The notes beneath the pieces are model-generated. The model was not told the DNA's origin. It saw only the letters and a list, made by a program, of their open reading frames with translations, and searched no databases. A program made the position numbers and the translations under genes. A DNA stretch of 64,000 nucleotides, taken from positions 1,302,001 to 1,366,000 of the forward strand of contig NZ_CP095073.1 in the NCBI RefSeq assembly GCF_022919095.1. The letters run 5' to 3'. Below are positions 27,536 through 37,654 of this stretch, in pieces. Every line of letters starts with the position of its first letter. Position 1 is the stretch's first letter. This stretch comes from Halobacillus salinarum. Its GTDB lineage: Bacteria > Bacillota > Bacilli > Bacillales > Halobacillaceae.

Positions 27536-28975
27536 ATGGACAAAAAAACGATGCAAATCCCAGAAAATTTTATATTAGGGGCAGCGATTTCTGCTTGGCA
27601 GTCGGAGGGATGGTCAGGAAAAAAGGATACCCAGGATTCTTATATAGACATGTGGTATAAAAATGATAAATACGTATGGCATAACGGCTATGGACCAGCT
27701 GTAGCGACTGACTTTAGAAACCGATACAAAGAGGACATCGGCTATATGAAAGAAATAGGGTTAACCCACTTCCGAACTTCGATTAACTGGTCACGCTTTT
27801 TAACCGATTACGAAAACGCAGTTGTAGATGAGGAATACGCTGCTTATATCGATGATGTCATCAATGAACTGATAGAAAATGGTGTGGAGCCGATGATCTG
27901 CCTGGAACACTACGAAGTACCGGCTGTATTGTTTGAACAATATGGCGGCTGGGGTTCAAAGCAAGTGCTGGAGCTGTTTGTCAACTATGCGGAGAAAGTA
28001 TTTGAACGATACGGAGACAGGGTCAAGCATTGGTTTACGTTTAATGAGCCCGTGGTTGTTCAGACGCGAGTTTACTTAGACGCGATTCGCTACCCATATG
28101 AACAAAATACGAAGAAATGGATGCAGTGGAACTTTAACAAGGGACTTGCCACTGCGAGAGTTGTAAAATTATTCAAAGAACTGGAACTCAAAGAAAAATA
28201 CGGTGCGAAGATCGGTGTTATTTTAAACCCTGAAGTTACTTATGCACGCTCAACCGCAGAGCATGACCAGAAAGCAGCTCGGATGTACGATCTGCTCTTT
28301 AACCGTACGTTTCTTGACCCGGCGATTCATGGAACCTATCCACAGGAATTGTTTGAAGTGATGGATACTCACGGCATCACCTTTGATTATACAGAGGATG
28401 AGCTGCAGACGATTAAAGAAAATAGAGTCGATTATGTTGGTCTTAACCTGTACTTCCCTCACCGTGTGAAAGCACGTACGTCTGCCTGGAATGATGATAT
28501 TCCTTTTCATCCAGAATTTTATTATGAAAAATTCGACCTCCCCGGTAAAAAGATGAATCCATACAGAGGCTGGGAAATTTACCCTCAGATTATGTATGAT
28601 ATGGCTATGAGAATGAAAACTGAATATGGCAACATTGAATGGTTCATCGCTGAGAACGGGATGGGAGTGGAAAATGAGAAACGCTTCAAAAATGAAGCAG
28701 GAATGATTGTCGATGATTATCGAATCGAATTCATAAGCGAACATTTAAAATGGCTTTTAAAAGGGGTAGAAGAGGGCTCCAACTGCCACGGGTATATGCT
28801 TTGGGCTTTCTCGGATAACGTATCACCGATGAACGCCTTTAAGAATCGCTACGGTTTAGTAGAAATAGATTTAGAGAACAATCGAAACCGCTCCTTAAAA
28901 AAGTCTGCCCATTGGTACCAGCGAATTATTGAGACCAGCCAATTCGAGGCAGCACGTGAAGATGAATATAAATAA
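27536..28975 (+). CDS. GH1 glycosidase, phospho-glycoside-type subsite motif
   Basis: A 479-residue family 1 glycosidase. Acid/base Glu171 is in FTFNEP and nucleophile Glu373 is in IAENGMG. It acts in the cytoplasm, as there is no signal peptide. The region that reads the sugar's O6 group is DNVSPMNAFKNRYG, with Ser430, Lys436 and Tyr439. Enzymes for non-phosphorylated glucosides normally have Glu-Trp here (DNFEW). The Ser…Lys…Tyr set is the mark of 6-phospho-glycosidases, and the PTS-linked GH1 at 45421 has the same spacing. This is unexpected beside an ABC importer, unless the downstream BglK-like kinase phosphorylates the sugar first. It follows the response-regulator gene by 30 bases. Confidence 0.88.
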   Translation: MDKKTMQIPENFILGAAISAWQSEGWSGKKDTQDSYIDMWYKNDKYVWHNGYGPAVATDFRNRYKEDIGYMKEIGLTHFRTSINWSRFLTDYENAVVDEEYAAYIDDVINELIENGVEPMICLEHYEVPAVLFEQYGGWGSKQVLELFVNYAEKVFERYGDRVKHWFTFNEPVVVQTRVYLDAIRYPYEQNTKKWMQWNFNKGLATARVVKLFKELELKEKYGAKIGVILNPEVTYARSTAEHDQKAARMYDLLFNRTFLDPAIHGTYPQELFEVMDTHGITFDYTEDELQTIKENRVDYVGLNLYFPHRVKARTSAWNDDIPFHPEFYYEKFDLPGKKMNPYRGWEIYPQIMYDMAMRMKTEYGNIEWFIAENGMGVENEKRFKNEAGMIVDDYRIEFISEHLKWLLKGVEEGSNCHGYMLWAFSDNVSPMNAFKNRYGLVEIDLENNRNRSLKKSAHWYQRIIETSQFEAAREDEYK

Positions 28976-28981
28976 TAGAAG

Positions 28982-29008
28982 GAGGAGGGACAGACCTCCT
29001 CTTTTTTT
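28982..29008 (+). terminator. Probable intrinsic terminator after GH1
   Basis: AGGAGG and CCTCCT arms around GGGACAGA, followed by seven T. It lies between the GH1 gene and the kinase gene and may only partly stop transcription. Confidence 0.65.
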
Positions 29009-29038
29009 AAAAATGAAGAGTAAAGTAAGGGAGATGCT

Positions 29039-29925
29039 ATGGAAACCTATATCACCTTCGATTTGGGAGGCACCTATACTAAATTTGCTTTGATCGATGC
29101 ACAAGCGGAGCTATTGGAGACAGGAAGGCAAAAGACGCCGAAAACCTTGGATTCGTTAATTGCTTTTATGAAGGAATATGCGGATAAACATCCGGAAGCG
29201 AGTGGAATTGCCATAAGCAGTCCAGGGGCGGTGTCAGAAGAGGGAATCGTCTACGGCTCAAGCGCAATCAACTATTTGCACGGCCCTAATATTAAGGAGC
29301 TAGTTGAAAAAGAAACGAAGAAGGCAGTGCACATAGAAAATGATGCCAACTGCGCAGGATGGGCGGAGCTTTGGAAAGGCGCAGCCAAAGGAAAAAAAGA
29401 TGTGCTCGTAGTTGTGATCGGTACAGGAATCGGCGGTTCTGTCATCCAAAATGGCGAGGTCTATAAGGGGAAAAATCTTCACGCTGGAGAATTTGGTTAT
29501 ATGCTTATTTCCAATCAAATAAGAAACAGCAATGATGTTTGGAGCCGTGTCGCATCTACCCAGGCCATGGTCAGAAAAGTGGCGGAAGCGAAGCAGCTTA
29601 CGGAAGAAGAGCTCACCGGGGAGCAGATATTTCAGTGGGCAGAGCAAGGCGACCCCGTTTCACTTCAGGCGATCGATGAATTCTATTATTTGTTAGCCGC
29701 AGGTCTCTACAATCTCCAATACAGTCACGATCCTGAATTGATCTTGATCGGGGCGGGATCAGTGCCCGTCCAGAGTTAATCGATAGAGTGAAAGAAAAAC
29801 TTGAAGAGATCGTAGATAAAATAGATTTGGCCAAAATTACCCCCTCTATTGCTTCCTGCCATTTCCGGCAAAATGCCAACTTGCTGGGAGCTGTCTATGC
29901 TTTTATGGTGCGTAAGAAGAAGTAG
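29039..29925 (+). CDS. ROK-family sugar kinase, BglK-like, frameshifted
   Basis: ATP-dependent sugar kinase of the ROK family. Residues show the ATP site FDLGGTYTKFA, catalytic IENDANCAGWAE and VIGTGIGGS. The block HAGEFGYMLI stands where other ROK kinases have a zinc-binding CxCGxxGC. This cysteine-free EFGYM form is the one I know from beta-glucoside kinase BglK, which phosphorylates cellobiose-like sugars at O6. The frame breaks at the G run 29750-29753; one more G gives LIGGGISARPELIDR and continues to a stop at 29925, for 295 residues in all. Glucokinase activity is the alternative. Confidence 0.8.
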
Positions 29926-29947
29926 CCTCCAAGACTCTTTCGCTAAA

Positions 29948-29976
29948 TTGCAGAAATCTCGGAAAACGGTTACAAT
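29948..29976 (+). promoter_or_regulatory. hut promoter with overlapping cre site
   Basis: TTGCAG (29948) and TACAAT (29971) are spaced by 17 bases. The spacer and -10 element contain GGAAAACGGTTACA (29961-29974), which matches the CcpA consensus TGWAANCGNTNWCA at 13 of 14 positions. CcpA binding here would block RNA polymerase, in keeping with glucose repression of hut in B. subtilis. Confidence 0.7.
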
Positions 29977-30028
29977 TTAAGTAGTGACTAGTTATGAGAG
30001 CAGATTATAGGATGATGGGTGAAAAGCT

Positions 30029-30466
30029 ATGACACAAAAGATTCAAATCGGGAAGCTTGCCATGCTTGTTGCATCGCTCACACCTGATGAACTGGAGCCA
30101 TTTATGCCTGCCCTTGGTGAAGTGAGTTACTGCCAGGGAAAAGCAGGATCCATGGAGGTTCAAAAGGTGATTGCAGCGGTGGAAACAGCTGCCAAGCGAA
30201 ACGGCATCATTAAAGAAAATGTGTATCGGGAAACACATGCCTTGTATCATGCCATTCTGGAATCATTGGAAGGCGTCATGCGTGGACAGCTCGGCGTGGG
30301 AAATATGATGCGGACGGTCGGACTGCGCTTTGCTATCGTCCGCGGTGAGCCTTATGAGCATGAGAAAGAAGGCGAATGGATTGCCGTAGCGTTTTACGGA
30401 ACGATCGGAGCTCCTGTAAAAGGTTTGGAACACGAGACATTTGGACTGGGCATCAATCATATATAA
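30029..30466 (+). CDS. hutP: Histidine-responsive antiterminator protein
   Basis: RNA-binding antiterminator of the hut operon. It binds L-histidine and a divalent metal, then holds UAG-rich RNA to stop the leader terminator from forming. The 145-residue protein covers the whole family. Metal ligands His70 and His74 (ETHALYHAI) and His135 (GLEHETFG) correspond to His73, His77 and His138 of B. subtilis HutP with a constant offset of three. ATG follows GATGGGTGA. It is the first gene of the operon, before the leader hairpin it should control. Confidence 0.95.
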   Translation: MTQKIQIGKLAMLVASLTPDELEPFMPALGEVSYCQGKAGSMEVQKVIAAVETAAKRNGIIKENVYRETHALYHAILESLEGVMRGQLGVGNMMRTVGLRFAIVRGEPYEHEKEGEWIAVAFYGTIGAPVKGLEHETFGLGINHI

Positions 30467-30597
30467 AGAATAAGACGCCTATAGTTATTAGCGAAGAGAA
30501 GGCGGCAATGGCATACGTATGTCATTGTCGCTTTCTTTATGGTCTGAAAACTCGTTCGAAGAAACTTTTTGGCTCTGTTCCTAAGGGGGGAGATAAA
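30467..30597 (+). promoter_or_regulatory. hutP-hutH leader with HutP-target triplets and terminator
   Basis: Just after the hutP stop are UAG and NAG triplets (TATAGTTATTAGCGAAGAG, 30481-30498). They overlap the base of a long hairpin at 30498-30535, GAAGGCGGCAATGGCATAC paired with GTATGTCATTGTCGCTTTC, and a short T-rich tail follows. This is the arrangement expected for HutP antitermination: histidine-bound HutP grips the triplets and lets transcription reach hutH. The rest up to the GGGGGGA ribosome site holds no gene. Confidence 0.75.
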
Positions 30598-32142
30598 ATG
30601 GTCGAACTGAACGGAGAAGATTTAACGTTAGAACAAATGAAAGCGATTTGTCTCAATAACGATCCTGTTGCAATTGCGCCTGAAAGCCTGACTAAGGTGA
30701 GATCCAGCCGCAAGGTCGTGCAAGGGATTGTGGAAAGAAAAGAACAAGTCTATGGAATCAATACAGGTTTTGGAAAATTAAGTGATGTGGCCATTGCAGA
30801 CCAGGATGTGGACCGGCTACAGCTTCACTTAATTCGCTCACATGCCTGCGGAGTGGGAGACCCATTCCCGGAACGCGTAAGCCGGGCGATGGTAGTGCTG
30901 AGGCTGAATGCGCTGTTGAAGGGTTATTCTGGTGTTCGGGAAGGTGTAGTCACACGGCTTGCTGAATTAGTAAACAAAGGCATTCATCCGGTAATCCCAT
31001 CTCAAGGCTCACTCGGCGCCTCAGGCGATCTTGCACCGCTTTCCCACCTGGCTCTCGTACTTATCGGTGAAGGGAAAGTTTTTTATAAAGGAAATATTGA
31101 AGACACAAAGCAAGTGTATCAGCGATTAAATATGAAGTCTCTGCATTTGAAAGCAAAGGAAGGACTCGCTCTTATCAATGGTACCCAGGCGATGACGGCT
31201 GTGGGAGTTATGAACTGGCTGGAAGCATCCAAACTCGCAGATGCGAGCCATTGGATAGCATCGATGACTTTGGAAGCTTTAGAAGGCATTATTGATGCGT
31301 TTCACCCTGCGATTCATGAAGCGAGAGGCTATCCAGAACAAATGGAAGCAGCTGAAAAAGTTCGTAGTATCACAAAAGGCAGCGGGCTTATAACCCATCA
31401 AGGTGAGAGGCGTGTCCAGGATGCTTATTCGCTTCGTTGTATACCTCAAGTGCACGGAGCTTCCATGCAAAGTTTTAACTATGTAAAGGAGAAGCTTACG
31501 ATTGAAATGAATGCGGCTACAGATAATCCGCTCATTCTAGACGATGGCAAGCTTGTTGTTTCCGGAGGGAACTTTCATGGTCAGCCGATTGCCTTAGCGA
31601 TGGATTTTATGAAGATTGGGGCAGCGGAACTGGCGAATATTTCTGAACGTCGAGTGGAAAGACTCGTCAATCCTCAGTTGAATGATTTACCTGCATTCTT
31701 AAGTCCAAATCCTGGTCTGCAATCCGGAGCCATGATTATGCAGTATTCTGCAGCGTCGCTCGTTTCTGAAAACAAGACGCTAGCACATCCGGCAAGTGTC
31801 GATTCCATTCCTTCTTCAGCTAATCAGGAAGATCACGTCAGCATGGGAACGATTGGAGCAAGGCACGCTTCCCAAATCATTGGCAATGCTTACAGAGTAA
31901 TGGCCATTGAATTAATTTGTGCCATGCAGGCGCTTGAATACCGCGGTGTCCATAAAGCTGCACCAAAGGTACAAAAGTTGTATAAAAAAGCAAGAACTGT
32001 CGTGCCATCGATTACTGTGGACCGGGTTTTCTCAGAAGATATTGAACGCCTCACGGAATGGTTGAAAGGTGATGGCTTTGACTGGAATGATTTCGAGCCG
32101 GAGGATGTAAAAGGGGGAGAATACTATGTCGACCACGCGTAA
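30598..32142 (+). CDS. hutH: Histidine ammonia-lyase
   Basis: First catabolic step: L-histidine to trans-urocanate and ammonia, in the cytoplasm. The 514-residue enzyme carries the self-cyclising Ala141-Ser142-Gly143 ([12 protein letters not shown]) that forms the MIO prosthetic group. It also has the active-site Tyr region VYGINTGFG and the later QDAYSLRC and [10 protein letters not shown]-like segments of the family. I use the ATG at 30598 after GGGGGGAG; upstream codons in the same frame belong to the leader. It overlaps hutU by 17 bases. Confidence 0.97.
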   Translation: MVELNGEDLTLEQMKAICLNNDPVAIAPESLTKVRSSRKVVQGIVERKEQVYGINTGFGKLSDVAIADQDVDRLQLHLIRSHACGVGDPFPERVSRAMVVLRLNALLKGYSGVREGVVTRLAELVNKGIHPVIPSQGSLGASGDLAPLSHLALVLIGEGKVFYKGNIEDTKQVYQRLNMKSLHLKAKEGLALINGTQAMTAVGVMNWLEASKLADASHWIASMTLEALEGIIDAFHPAIHEARGYPEQMEAAEKVRSITKGSGLITHQGERRVQDAYSLRCIPQVHGASMQSFNYVKEKLTIEMNAATDNPLILDDGKLVVSGGNFHGQPIALAMDFMKIGAAELANISERRVERLVNPQLNDLPAFLSPNPGLQSGAMIMQYSAASLVSENKTLAHPASVDSIPSSANQEDHVSMGTIGARHASQIIGNAYRVMAIELICAMQALEYRGVHKAAPKVQKLYKKARTVVPSITVDRVFSEDIERLTEWLKGDGFDWNDFEPEDVKGGEYYVDHA

Positions 32143-33781
32143 GCTTAAAGCGTCAAGAGGGACAGAGATCGAATGCAAGGGCTGGGAACAAGAAGCGGTG
32201 CTGCGAATGCTCCACAATAATTTGGATCCGGAAGTAGCCGAAAATCCTGATGAATTGGTGGTCTATGGGGGAATTGGCAAGGCAGCAAGAAACTGGGAGG
32301 CATTTGAAGCCATTGCGAAAACGTTAAAGCGTTTAGAGTCTGATGAAACAATGCTGGTTCAGTCAGGGAAACCGGTCGGAGTTTTTAAAACGCACGAAGC
32401 TGCTCCAAGAGTCTTGTTGTCTAATTCTGTGCTTGTGCCTAAATGGGCCAACTGGGAGCATTTTCACGAATTAGATCAAAAAGGACTGATGATGTACGGT
32501 CAAATGACAGCCGGAAGCTGGATCTATATTGGTTCACAGGGGATTTTGCAAGGAACCTACGAAACCTTTGCCGCGCTTTCTGAGAAACACTTTCAAGGAT
32601 CCTTGAAAGGCACGCTGACTTTAACAGCCGGCTTAGGCGGGATGGGAGGCGCCCAGCCGCTCGCGGTCACGATGAACGGAGGCGTTGTCATCGGTGTAGA
32701 AGTCGACCCTGCTAGAATTGATAAGCGAATCAAATCAGGATACTGTGACAGGATAACTGAATCACTGGACGAAGCGGTACAATGGGCACAGGAGGCGAGG
32801 GAGCACGAACAAGCACTGTCCATTGGTCTCGTTGGGAACGCTGCAGAGATTCATCACGAACTCTTAAAAAGAAAGATAAAGGTGGATATTGTGACTGATC
32901 AGACCTCTGCTCATGACCCGCTCAACGGCTATGTGCCTGAGTCCTACACTTTGGAAGAGGCTGCCGAGTTAAGAAAAGAACAACCGGAAATATACGTGCA
33001 GCTTGCCTCTAAATCAATGGCACGTCATGTGGAAGCGATGCTGGAATTTCAAAGTCGAGGTTCCATCGTATTTGATTATGGCAACAATATCCGTCAAGTC
33101 GCTTTAGACGAAGGAGTGAAGAATGCTTTCGATTTTCCTGGCTTTGTGCCTGCTTACATTCGGCCGCTGTTTTGCGAAGGTAAAGGGCCGTTTCGCTGGG
33201 TCGCATTATCCGGAGATGAAAAAGACATTTATCGTACGGATGAATTAATGAAAGAATTGTTCCCGGAAAACAAGAAGCTGATGAGATGGATTGATATGGC
33301 TCAGGAAAAAGTGAAGTTTCAAGGTCTTCCGTCCAGGATTTGCTGGCTTGGCTACGGGGAACGGGCCAAATTTGGGCTTGCGCTTAATGAACTGGTCCGG
33401 CGCGGAGAGTTGAAAGCGCCTGTGGTCATCGGTCGTGATCATTTAGATTGTGGCTCGGTTGCTTCCCCGAATCGGGAAACGGAGGCGATGAAAGACGGCA
33501 GCGATGCAGTAGGGGACTGGGCAGTATTGAACGCTTTAATTAATACCGCTGCAGGAGGTTCCTGGATTTCTTTTCACCATGGAGGCGGTGTTGGGATGGG
33601 GTATTCCCTGCATGCCGGAATGGTCATCGTAGCTGATGGCACAGAGCTTGCTAAAGAACGTCTGGAAAGAGTATTAACGACCGACCCGGGTATGGGAATC
33701 ATACGCCATGCCGATGCAGGATATGAAAAAGCAGAGCAAGTGGCCGGCTGCCACAATATTGATATTCCAATGAATCCATAA
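32126..33781 (+). CDS. hutU: Urocanate hydratase
   Basis: Converts urocanate to 4-imidazolone-5-propionate using tightly bound NAD+. The 551-residue length is typical. The signature [16 protein letters not shown]-like segment appears as [17 protein letters not shown] with the following [11 protein letters not shown]. The conserved cysteine region is [19 protein letters not shown]. Near the C-terminus [18 protein letters not shown] matches the family. ATG at 32126 lies inside the end of hutH after GGGGGAG, so translation is coupled. Confidence 0.97.
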   Translation: MSTTRKLKASRGTEIECKGWEQEAVLRMLHNNLDPEVAENPDELVVYGGIGKAARNWEAFEAIAKTLKRLESDETMLVQSGKPVGVFKTHEAAPRVLLSNSVLVPKWANWEHFHELDQKGLMMYGQMTAGSWIYIGSQGILQGTYETFAALSEKHFQGSLKGTLTLTAGLGGMGGAQPLAVTMNGGVVIGVEVDPARIDKRIKSGYCDRITESLDEAVQWAQEAREHEQALSIGLVGNAAEIHHELLKRKIKVDIVTDQTSAHDPLNGYVPESYTLEEAAELRKEQPEIYVQLASKSMARHVEAMLEFQSRGSIVFDYGNNIRQVALDEGVKNAFDFPGFVPAYIRPLFCEGKGPFRWVALSGDEKDIYRTDELMKELFPENKKLMRWIDMAQEKVKFQGLPSRICWLGYGERAKFGLALNELVRRGELKAPVVIGRDHLDCGSVASPNRETEAMKDGSDAVGDWAVLNALINTAAGGSWISFHHGGGVGMGYSLHAGMVIVADGTELAKERLERVLTTDPGMGIIRHADAGYEKAEQVAGCHNIDIPMNP

Positions 33782-33797
33782 CAAGGAGGGGAACCTA

Positions 33798-35093
33798 TTG
33801 ACTTATGATACGATCATTGAAAATATAGGACAATTCATTTTACCAAAAGCTGCGGATCATCCTTTAAAAGGAGAAGACATGAAACGCCTCGAAATCAGAG
33901 AAAATGCTGCTATTGCTACTAAGAACGGCAAAGTAGAATGGATCGGGACCCATGTCGATGCTCAGCGAATGGAAACGGAAAACCGGGTGGATGCGGAAGG
34001 AAAAGTCGTTTCTCCAGGTCTGGTTGACCCTCACACTCACTTAGTATTCGGTGGCTCCCGTGAAGAAGAGCTGGCCCTGAAACAAGCGGGAGTACCGTAC
34101 TTGGAGATCTTAAAGCGCGGCGGTGGAATTTTATCCACCGTCAAAGCTACGCGCGAAGCGTCAGAAGAAACTTTATTTGCAAAAAGCAAGCAGTCTTTAA
34201 AGCGAATAGCTTCTTATGGAGTAACGACGCTCGAAGCTAAAAGCGGCTATGGATTAAATAGAGAAACGGAATTAAAGCAGCTCCGTGTCGTCAAGCGGTT
34301 AAAGAAAACCACGGTTCTCGATCTTGTGTCTACCTTCCTTGGGCCGCATGCGATCCCACCAGAATCAAAGGAGGATCCCGAGGCGTTTCTCCAGGAAATG
34401 ATCGCTATGCTTCCACATATTAAAGAAGAAGAGCTGGCGGAATTTACGGATGTTTTTTGTGAAACGGGTGTGTTTACCATTGATCAGGCGAAAAGGTTTA
34501 TGGAAGCCTCCATGGCAAACGGTCTGACCCCTAAAATCCATGCGGATGAAATTGATCCGCTTGGCGGTACAGAATTAGCCTGTCAAACTGGGGCAATATC
34601 TGCCGATCACCTTGTAGCAGCGTCAGATGAAGGAATGACTGCTCTTGCCTTATCTGATACAGTGGCAGTCCTTTTGCCAGGGACCACATTTTATCTTGGT
34701 AAAGATCATTACGCGAATGCGCGAGGGATGATCGATCGAGGGGCATCGGTTGCGTTGGCGACGGATTTCAATCCGGGCAGCTGTGTTACAGAAAACTTGC
34801 AATTGGTGATGTCTCTGGCTGCTCTTAAGCTTAAAATGACTCCGGAAGAAATCTGGAATGCAGTTACGGTTAATGCGGCTCATGCCATCGGAAAAGGCAC
34901 TTCTGCAGGTGTGCTAGCACCAGGAAGAAAGGCAGATATCGTCGTTTGGGACGTACCTAATTATAAATATATTCCTTACCATTATGGAGTGAATCACGCG
35001 ATGCTTGTGATGAAAGCAGGAGAGGTGATCTGGAAGCGAGGTGACGCGGATGTCTTTTCAATACCTGAAACCGGCCGGGTCGACTCTGTTTAA
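33798..35093 (+). CDS. hutI: Imidazolonepropionase
   Basis: Amidohydrolase-fold metalloenzyme that opens 4-imidazolone-5-propionate to N-formimidoyl-L-glutamate. The 431-residue protein has the metal-binding [16 protein letters not shown] near residue 75, the later [10 protein letters not shown] with its histidine, and ATDFNPGSC, which carries the conserved aspartate. TTG start at 33798 with AAGGAGGGG before it; this start gives standard length. Its last 44 bases overlap the hutG reading frame. Confidence 0.96.
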   Translation: MTYDTIIENIGQFILPKAADHPLKGEDMKRLEIRENAAIATKNGKVEWIGTHVDAQRMETENRVDAEGKVVSPGLVDPHTHLVFGGSREEELALKQAGVPYLEILKRGGGILSTVKATREASEETLFAKSKQSLKRIASYGVTTLEAKSGYGLNRETELKQLRVVKRLKKTTVLDLVSTFLGPHAIPPESKEDPEAFLQEMIAMLPHIKEEELAEFTDVFCETGVFTIDQAKRFMEASMANGLTPKIHADEIDPLGGTELACQTGAISADHLVAASDEGMTALALSDTVAVLLPGTTFYLGKDHYANARGMIDRGASVALATDFNPGSCVTENLQLVMSLAALKLKMTPEEIWNAVTVNAAHAIGKGTSAGVLAPGRKADIVVWDVPNYKYIPYHYGVNHAMLVMKAGEVIWKRGDADVFSIPETGRVDSV

Positions 35094-35988
35094 GGATCGC
35101 TATACGCAAAAGGTCGATGAAAATCTGCAGCCTTACGATCAAGGAATAAAAGGGGAAGTGGGTATCATTGGACTGCCTTCTTCCAAGTCCTCGATCTCCT
35201 TATCCATGGCTCAGGAAGCTCCAAAAACGATTCGAAAAGCACTCGGAGCCTTCAGCACGTATTCGTTAGAAAAAGACGAGGATTACAAGGATATGAAGAT
35301 CATTGATTTTGGCGATGTGGCGGTTCATCCCACTTCGATTGAAGAAACCCTGCATCGTTTAAATACCAGTGTCACAGAGATGCTGGAAACGAAAGCCTGT
35401 GAAAAGCATGTGGTGATCGGTGGAGATCACGGGATCAGCTATCCTTCTATTGAGGCTTTTCATAACAAGTTTGGTCGTATAGGAGTAATCCAGTGGGATG
35501 CACACCATGATGTCCGTAATCTTAAAGATGGCGGAAGAACAAATGGAACACCTTTTCGCAGCCTTTTAGAAGAAGGGATTCTAAATGGCGAAGACCTTGT
35601 GCAGGTGGGGATTCGTGATTTTTCGAACGCCAAAGAATACGGGGATTACGCTAAGAAACAAGGCGTACATGTTTATACGATGGGGGATGTGGAGGATAAA
35701 GGTTTAAATTCGATCATTACCCAGGAAATGGACCGTTTAGCGAAAGAGGTGCATTTGATTTATCTGTCAGTGGATATGGATGTTGTCGATCAGGCCTTTG
35801 CCCCGGGTTGTCCTGCTGTTGGTCCGGGAGGTCTTACGAGCCGGGAACTGCTCTCAAGCATTTCTCAAGCAGCCAAGCATCCGTTGGTAAAAACGATGGA
35901 TATCGTAGAAGTTGATCCCTCTAAAGATGTGCGGGATATTACAAGCAGACTTGCTGCGCACGTAATGATGCGGTTTATGTTTCAATAA
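35050..35988 (+). CDS. hutG: Formimidoylglutamase
   Basis: Last hut step: N-formimidoyl-L-glutamate to glutamate and formamide. A 312-residue arginase/ureohydrolase-family protein with the dimanganese ligands [18 protein letters not shown] and [15 protein letters not shown] use the ATG at 35050 with GAGGTG seven bases before it; a GTG nine bases earlier is less well placed. Overlap with hutI implies coupled translation. A terminator follows, ending the hut operon, and no histidine permease (hutM) is present within the window. Confidence 0.95.
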   Translation: MSFQYLKPAGSTLFKDRYTQKVDENLQPYDQGIKGEVGIIGLPSSKSSISLSMAQEAPKTIRKALGAFSTYSLEKDEDYKDMKIIDFGDVAVHPTSIEETLHRLNTSVTEMLETKACEKHVVIGGDHGISYPSIEAFHNKFGRIGVIQWDAHHDVRNLKDGGRTNGTPFRSLLEEGILNGEDLVQVGIRDFSNAKEYGDYAKKQGVHVYTMGDVEDKGLNSIITQEMDRLAKEVHLIYLSVDMDVVDQAFAPGCPAVGPGGLTSRELLSSISQAAKHPLVKTMDIVEVDPSKDVRDITSRLAAHVMMRFMFQ

Positions 35989-35991
35989 TGA

Positions 35992-36027
35992 AGTACCTCC
36001 GTGAGAAAAACGGGGGACTTTTTTTAG
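35992..36027 (+). terminator. Intrinsic terminator of the hut operon
   Basis: AGTACCTCCGT and ACGGGGGACT arms around GAGAAAA, followed by seven T. Confidence 0.8.
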
Positions 36028-36122
36028 CAGAAAAGGGTATCGGTAGTTAAGTGATTAAGAAACTGCAGGAAAGAATAGAATAGGAACAATCATACAGATT
36101 GGCTGGAAGGGGGGGCAGGAAT

Positions 36123-36224
36123 ATGGAAGAACCTGATTTTGCTAAAGGTTGTCTATGGGGAACAGTCATTTCTCTCCCGCTTTGGATCCTTGCTCTCCTG
36201 ACTGCCTGGAAGGTCTTTAAATAA
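36123..36224 (+). CDS. 33-residue single-pass microprotein, paralogue
   Basis: ATG follows GGAAGGGGGG. The product has an acidic head (EEPDFAKG) and one hydrophobic helix WGTVISLPLWILALLTAW ending in KVFK. It shares D-F-x(2)-G-x(2)-W-x(4)-S-x-P-L-W with the 37-residue product of 14329-14442, including spacing. This is too short for standard gene callers. It stands alone between the hut operon and a sigma-factor gene. Confidence 0.6.
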   Translation: MEEPDFAKGCLWGTVISLPLWILALLTAWKVFK

Positions 36225-36348
36225 TAGCTTAGGTTACATTTTAAGAACTGGATCGTTAGTTGTAGTAAAATAAAAAATCATTTCCCCATATCTTTTTGCT
36301 GCCCTCATCCGTTTATTAGGGTGAGAGGATGGAAAGGAGTCGAGTTGG

Positions 36349-37002
36349 ATGGACCAATCAGCAATAATTTCGGATTCGAACGGCAAGGAACTACCTGAGG
36401 ATTGGCACCAGCAGTTAACGAAGTATACGTCATTTCTTTCAAAAAACGGTTGGGATGGAGAAGATCTGGCACAAGAGGCAGCTGCGAAGGCCTTTCAACA
36501 CTATGCTGTGGAACAAATAACGATGTCGTTATTGAAAAAAATGGCTTACCACACTTGGGTTGATCTGGTTAGAAAAAGAAGCAGGGAAGCCATCGTAGAA
36601 CAGCTTCCGATTTCTAAAGAGCTCCACGATCACAATAATTGTGAGAAACAGATGGAATCAGTAGAAGATCTGCTTGGAAAGGTCACTCCAAAGCAGGCGG
36701 TTGTTTTATTGCTTAAGGAATCTTTTCATTATCAAGTGAAGGAGATTGCTGAAGTAATGAACACTTCAGAAGAAGCTGTGAAAGCTGTATTGTTTAGAGC
36801 GAGAAACCGTATCGCTAAACGAACAGAAATCAGCAAGCCTGTCATTGAACCGAACACCTCTGCTGAATTATATCCTTTGATCTACGAAGCACTACAAAGG
36901 AACGACCCGAGCCGTCTGCTGGAAAAAATCCCGAAACTCGACGTTTTTGCAGGACTACACTCCCTTTCTACAAATCACTCCCTCTCCCTTATGGCTGCCT
37001 AA
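36349..37002 (+). CDS. ECF-like sigma-70 family factor
   Basis: A 217-residue sigma factor. Region 2 is seen at about 15-85 (NGWDGEDLAQEAAAKAFQ, then MAYHTWVDLVRKRSRE, the -10-binding helix). Region 4 is at about 105-165 (LLGKVTPKQAVVLLLKESF, VKEIAEVMNTSEEAVKAVLFRARNRI). There is a further ~50-residue tail that common ECF factors lack. No anti-sigma gene is next to it. Instead a ClpP paralogue starts 24 bases downstream and is probably co-transcribed. ATG after GAAAGGAG. Promoter targets are unknown. Confidence 0.85.
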   Translation: MDQSAIISDSNGKELPEDWHQQLTKYTSFLSKNGWDGEDLAQEAAAKAFQHYAVEQITMSLLKKMAYHTWVDLVRKRSREAIVEQLPISKELHDHNNCEKQMESVEDLLGKVTPKQAVVLLLKESFHYQVKEIAEVMNTSEEAVKAVLFRARNRIAKRTEISKPVIEPNTSAELYPLIYEALQRNDPSRLLEKIPKLDVFAGLHSLSTNHSLSLMAA

Positions 37003-37026
37003 GCTTAATAAGGTATGGAGGTAACA

Positions 37027-37599
37027 ATGGCTGCAATTCCTTATGTTATTGAACAATCGAAACACGGTGAACGTTCGTATGATATTTATTCACGGCTGTT
37101 AAAGGACCGCATCGTCATCTTAGGGGATGAAATAAACGATCAGATTGCCAATACGATTGTGGCTCAGCTTTTATTTCTGTCAGCTGACGACCCGGATAAG
37201 GATATATCACTTTATATTAATAGTCCGGGAGGTTCGACATCAGCAGGCTTTGCGATTTTCGATACGATGCAGCATATCAAGCCTGACGTTCGGACGATTT
37301 GCACCGGAATGGCCGCATCTTTCGGAGCTGTATTGCTGCTTGCGGGAGCTAAAGGAAAGCGGTATGCGCTTCCAAACAGCGAAGTCATGATTCACCAGCC
37401 CCTTGGCGGCGCAAAAGGACAGGCGACAGATATTGAAATTTCAGCTCGACGGATCCTTAAACTGAAGGAGCACGTGACGAATATTATCGCAGAGCGAACG
37501 GGGCAGCCGGCAGAGAAAGTCCGAGATGATATAGAGCGGGACTATTTCATGAGCGCAGAAGAAGCGAAACAGTATGGGTTAATCGATAAAATTATATAA
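37027..37599 (+). CDS. ATP-dependent Clp protease proteolytic subunit, paralogue
   Basis: A 190-residue ClpP-family serine peptidase. The catalytic triad is Ser98 (GMAASFGA), His123 (VMIHQPLGG) and Asp172 (ERDYF). The N-terminal [25 protein letters not shown] region is close to ClpP and fits docking to ClpX/ClpC. It differs from the usual housekeeping sequence at [11 protein letters not shown] (normally SMGAFLL), so I think it is a second ClpP. The ATG at 37027 follows GGAGG; an upstream ATG overlaps that site. It shares an operon with the sigma-factor gene. Confidence 0.9.
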   Translation: MAAIPYVIEQSKHGERSYDIYSRLLKDRIVILGDEINDQIANTIVAQLLFLSADDPDKDISLYINSPGGSTSAGFAIFDTMQHIKPDVRTICTGMAASFGAVLLLAGAKGKRYALPNSEVMIHQPLGGAKGQATDIEISARRILKLKEHVTNIIAERTGQPAEKVRDDIERDYFMSAEEAKQYGLIDKII

Positions 37600-37654
37600 T
37601 CAAGAAAAAAGCCTGCTATACTTTCTAAATTAGAGGTGCTGTTAAATTCAATCG

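Noticed and set aside
30376-30600. N-terminal extension of hutH
   Set aside because: The open codons overlap hutP and the antiterminator leader; the ATG at 30598 has the ribosome site and the family start.
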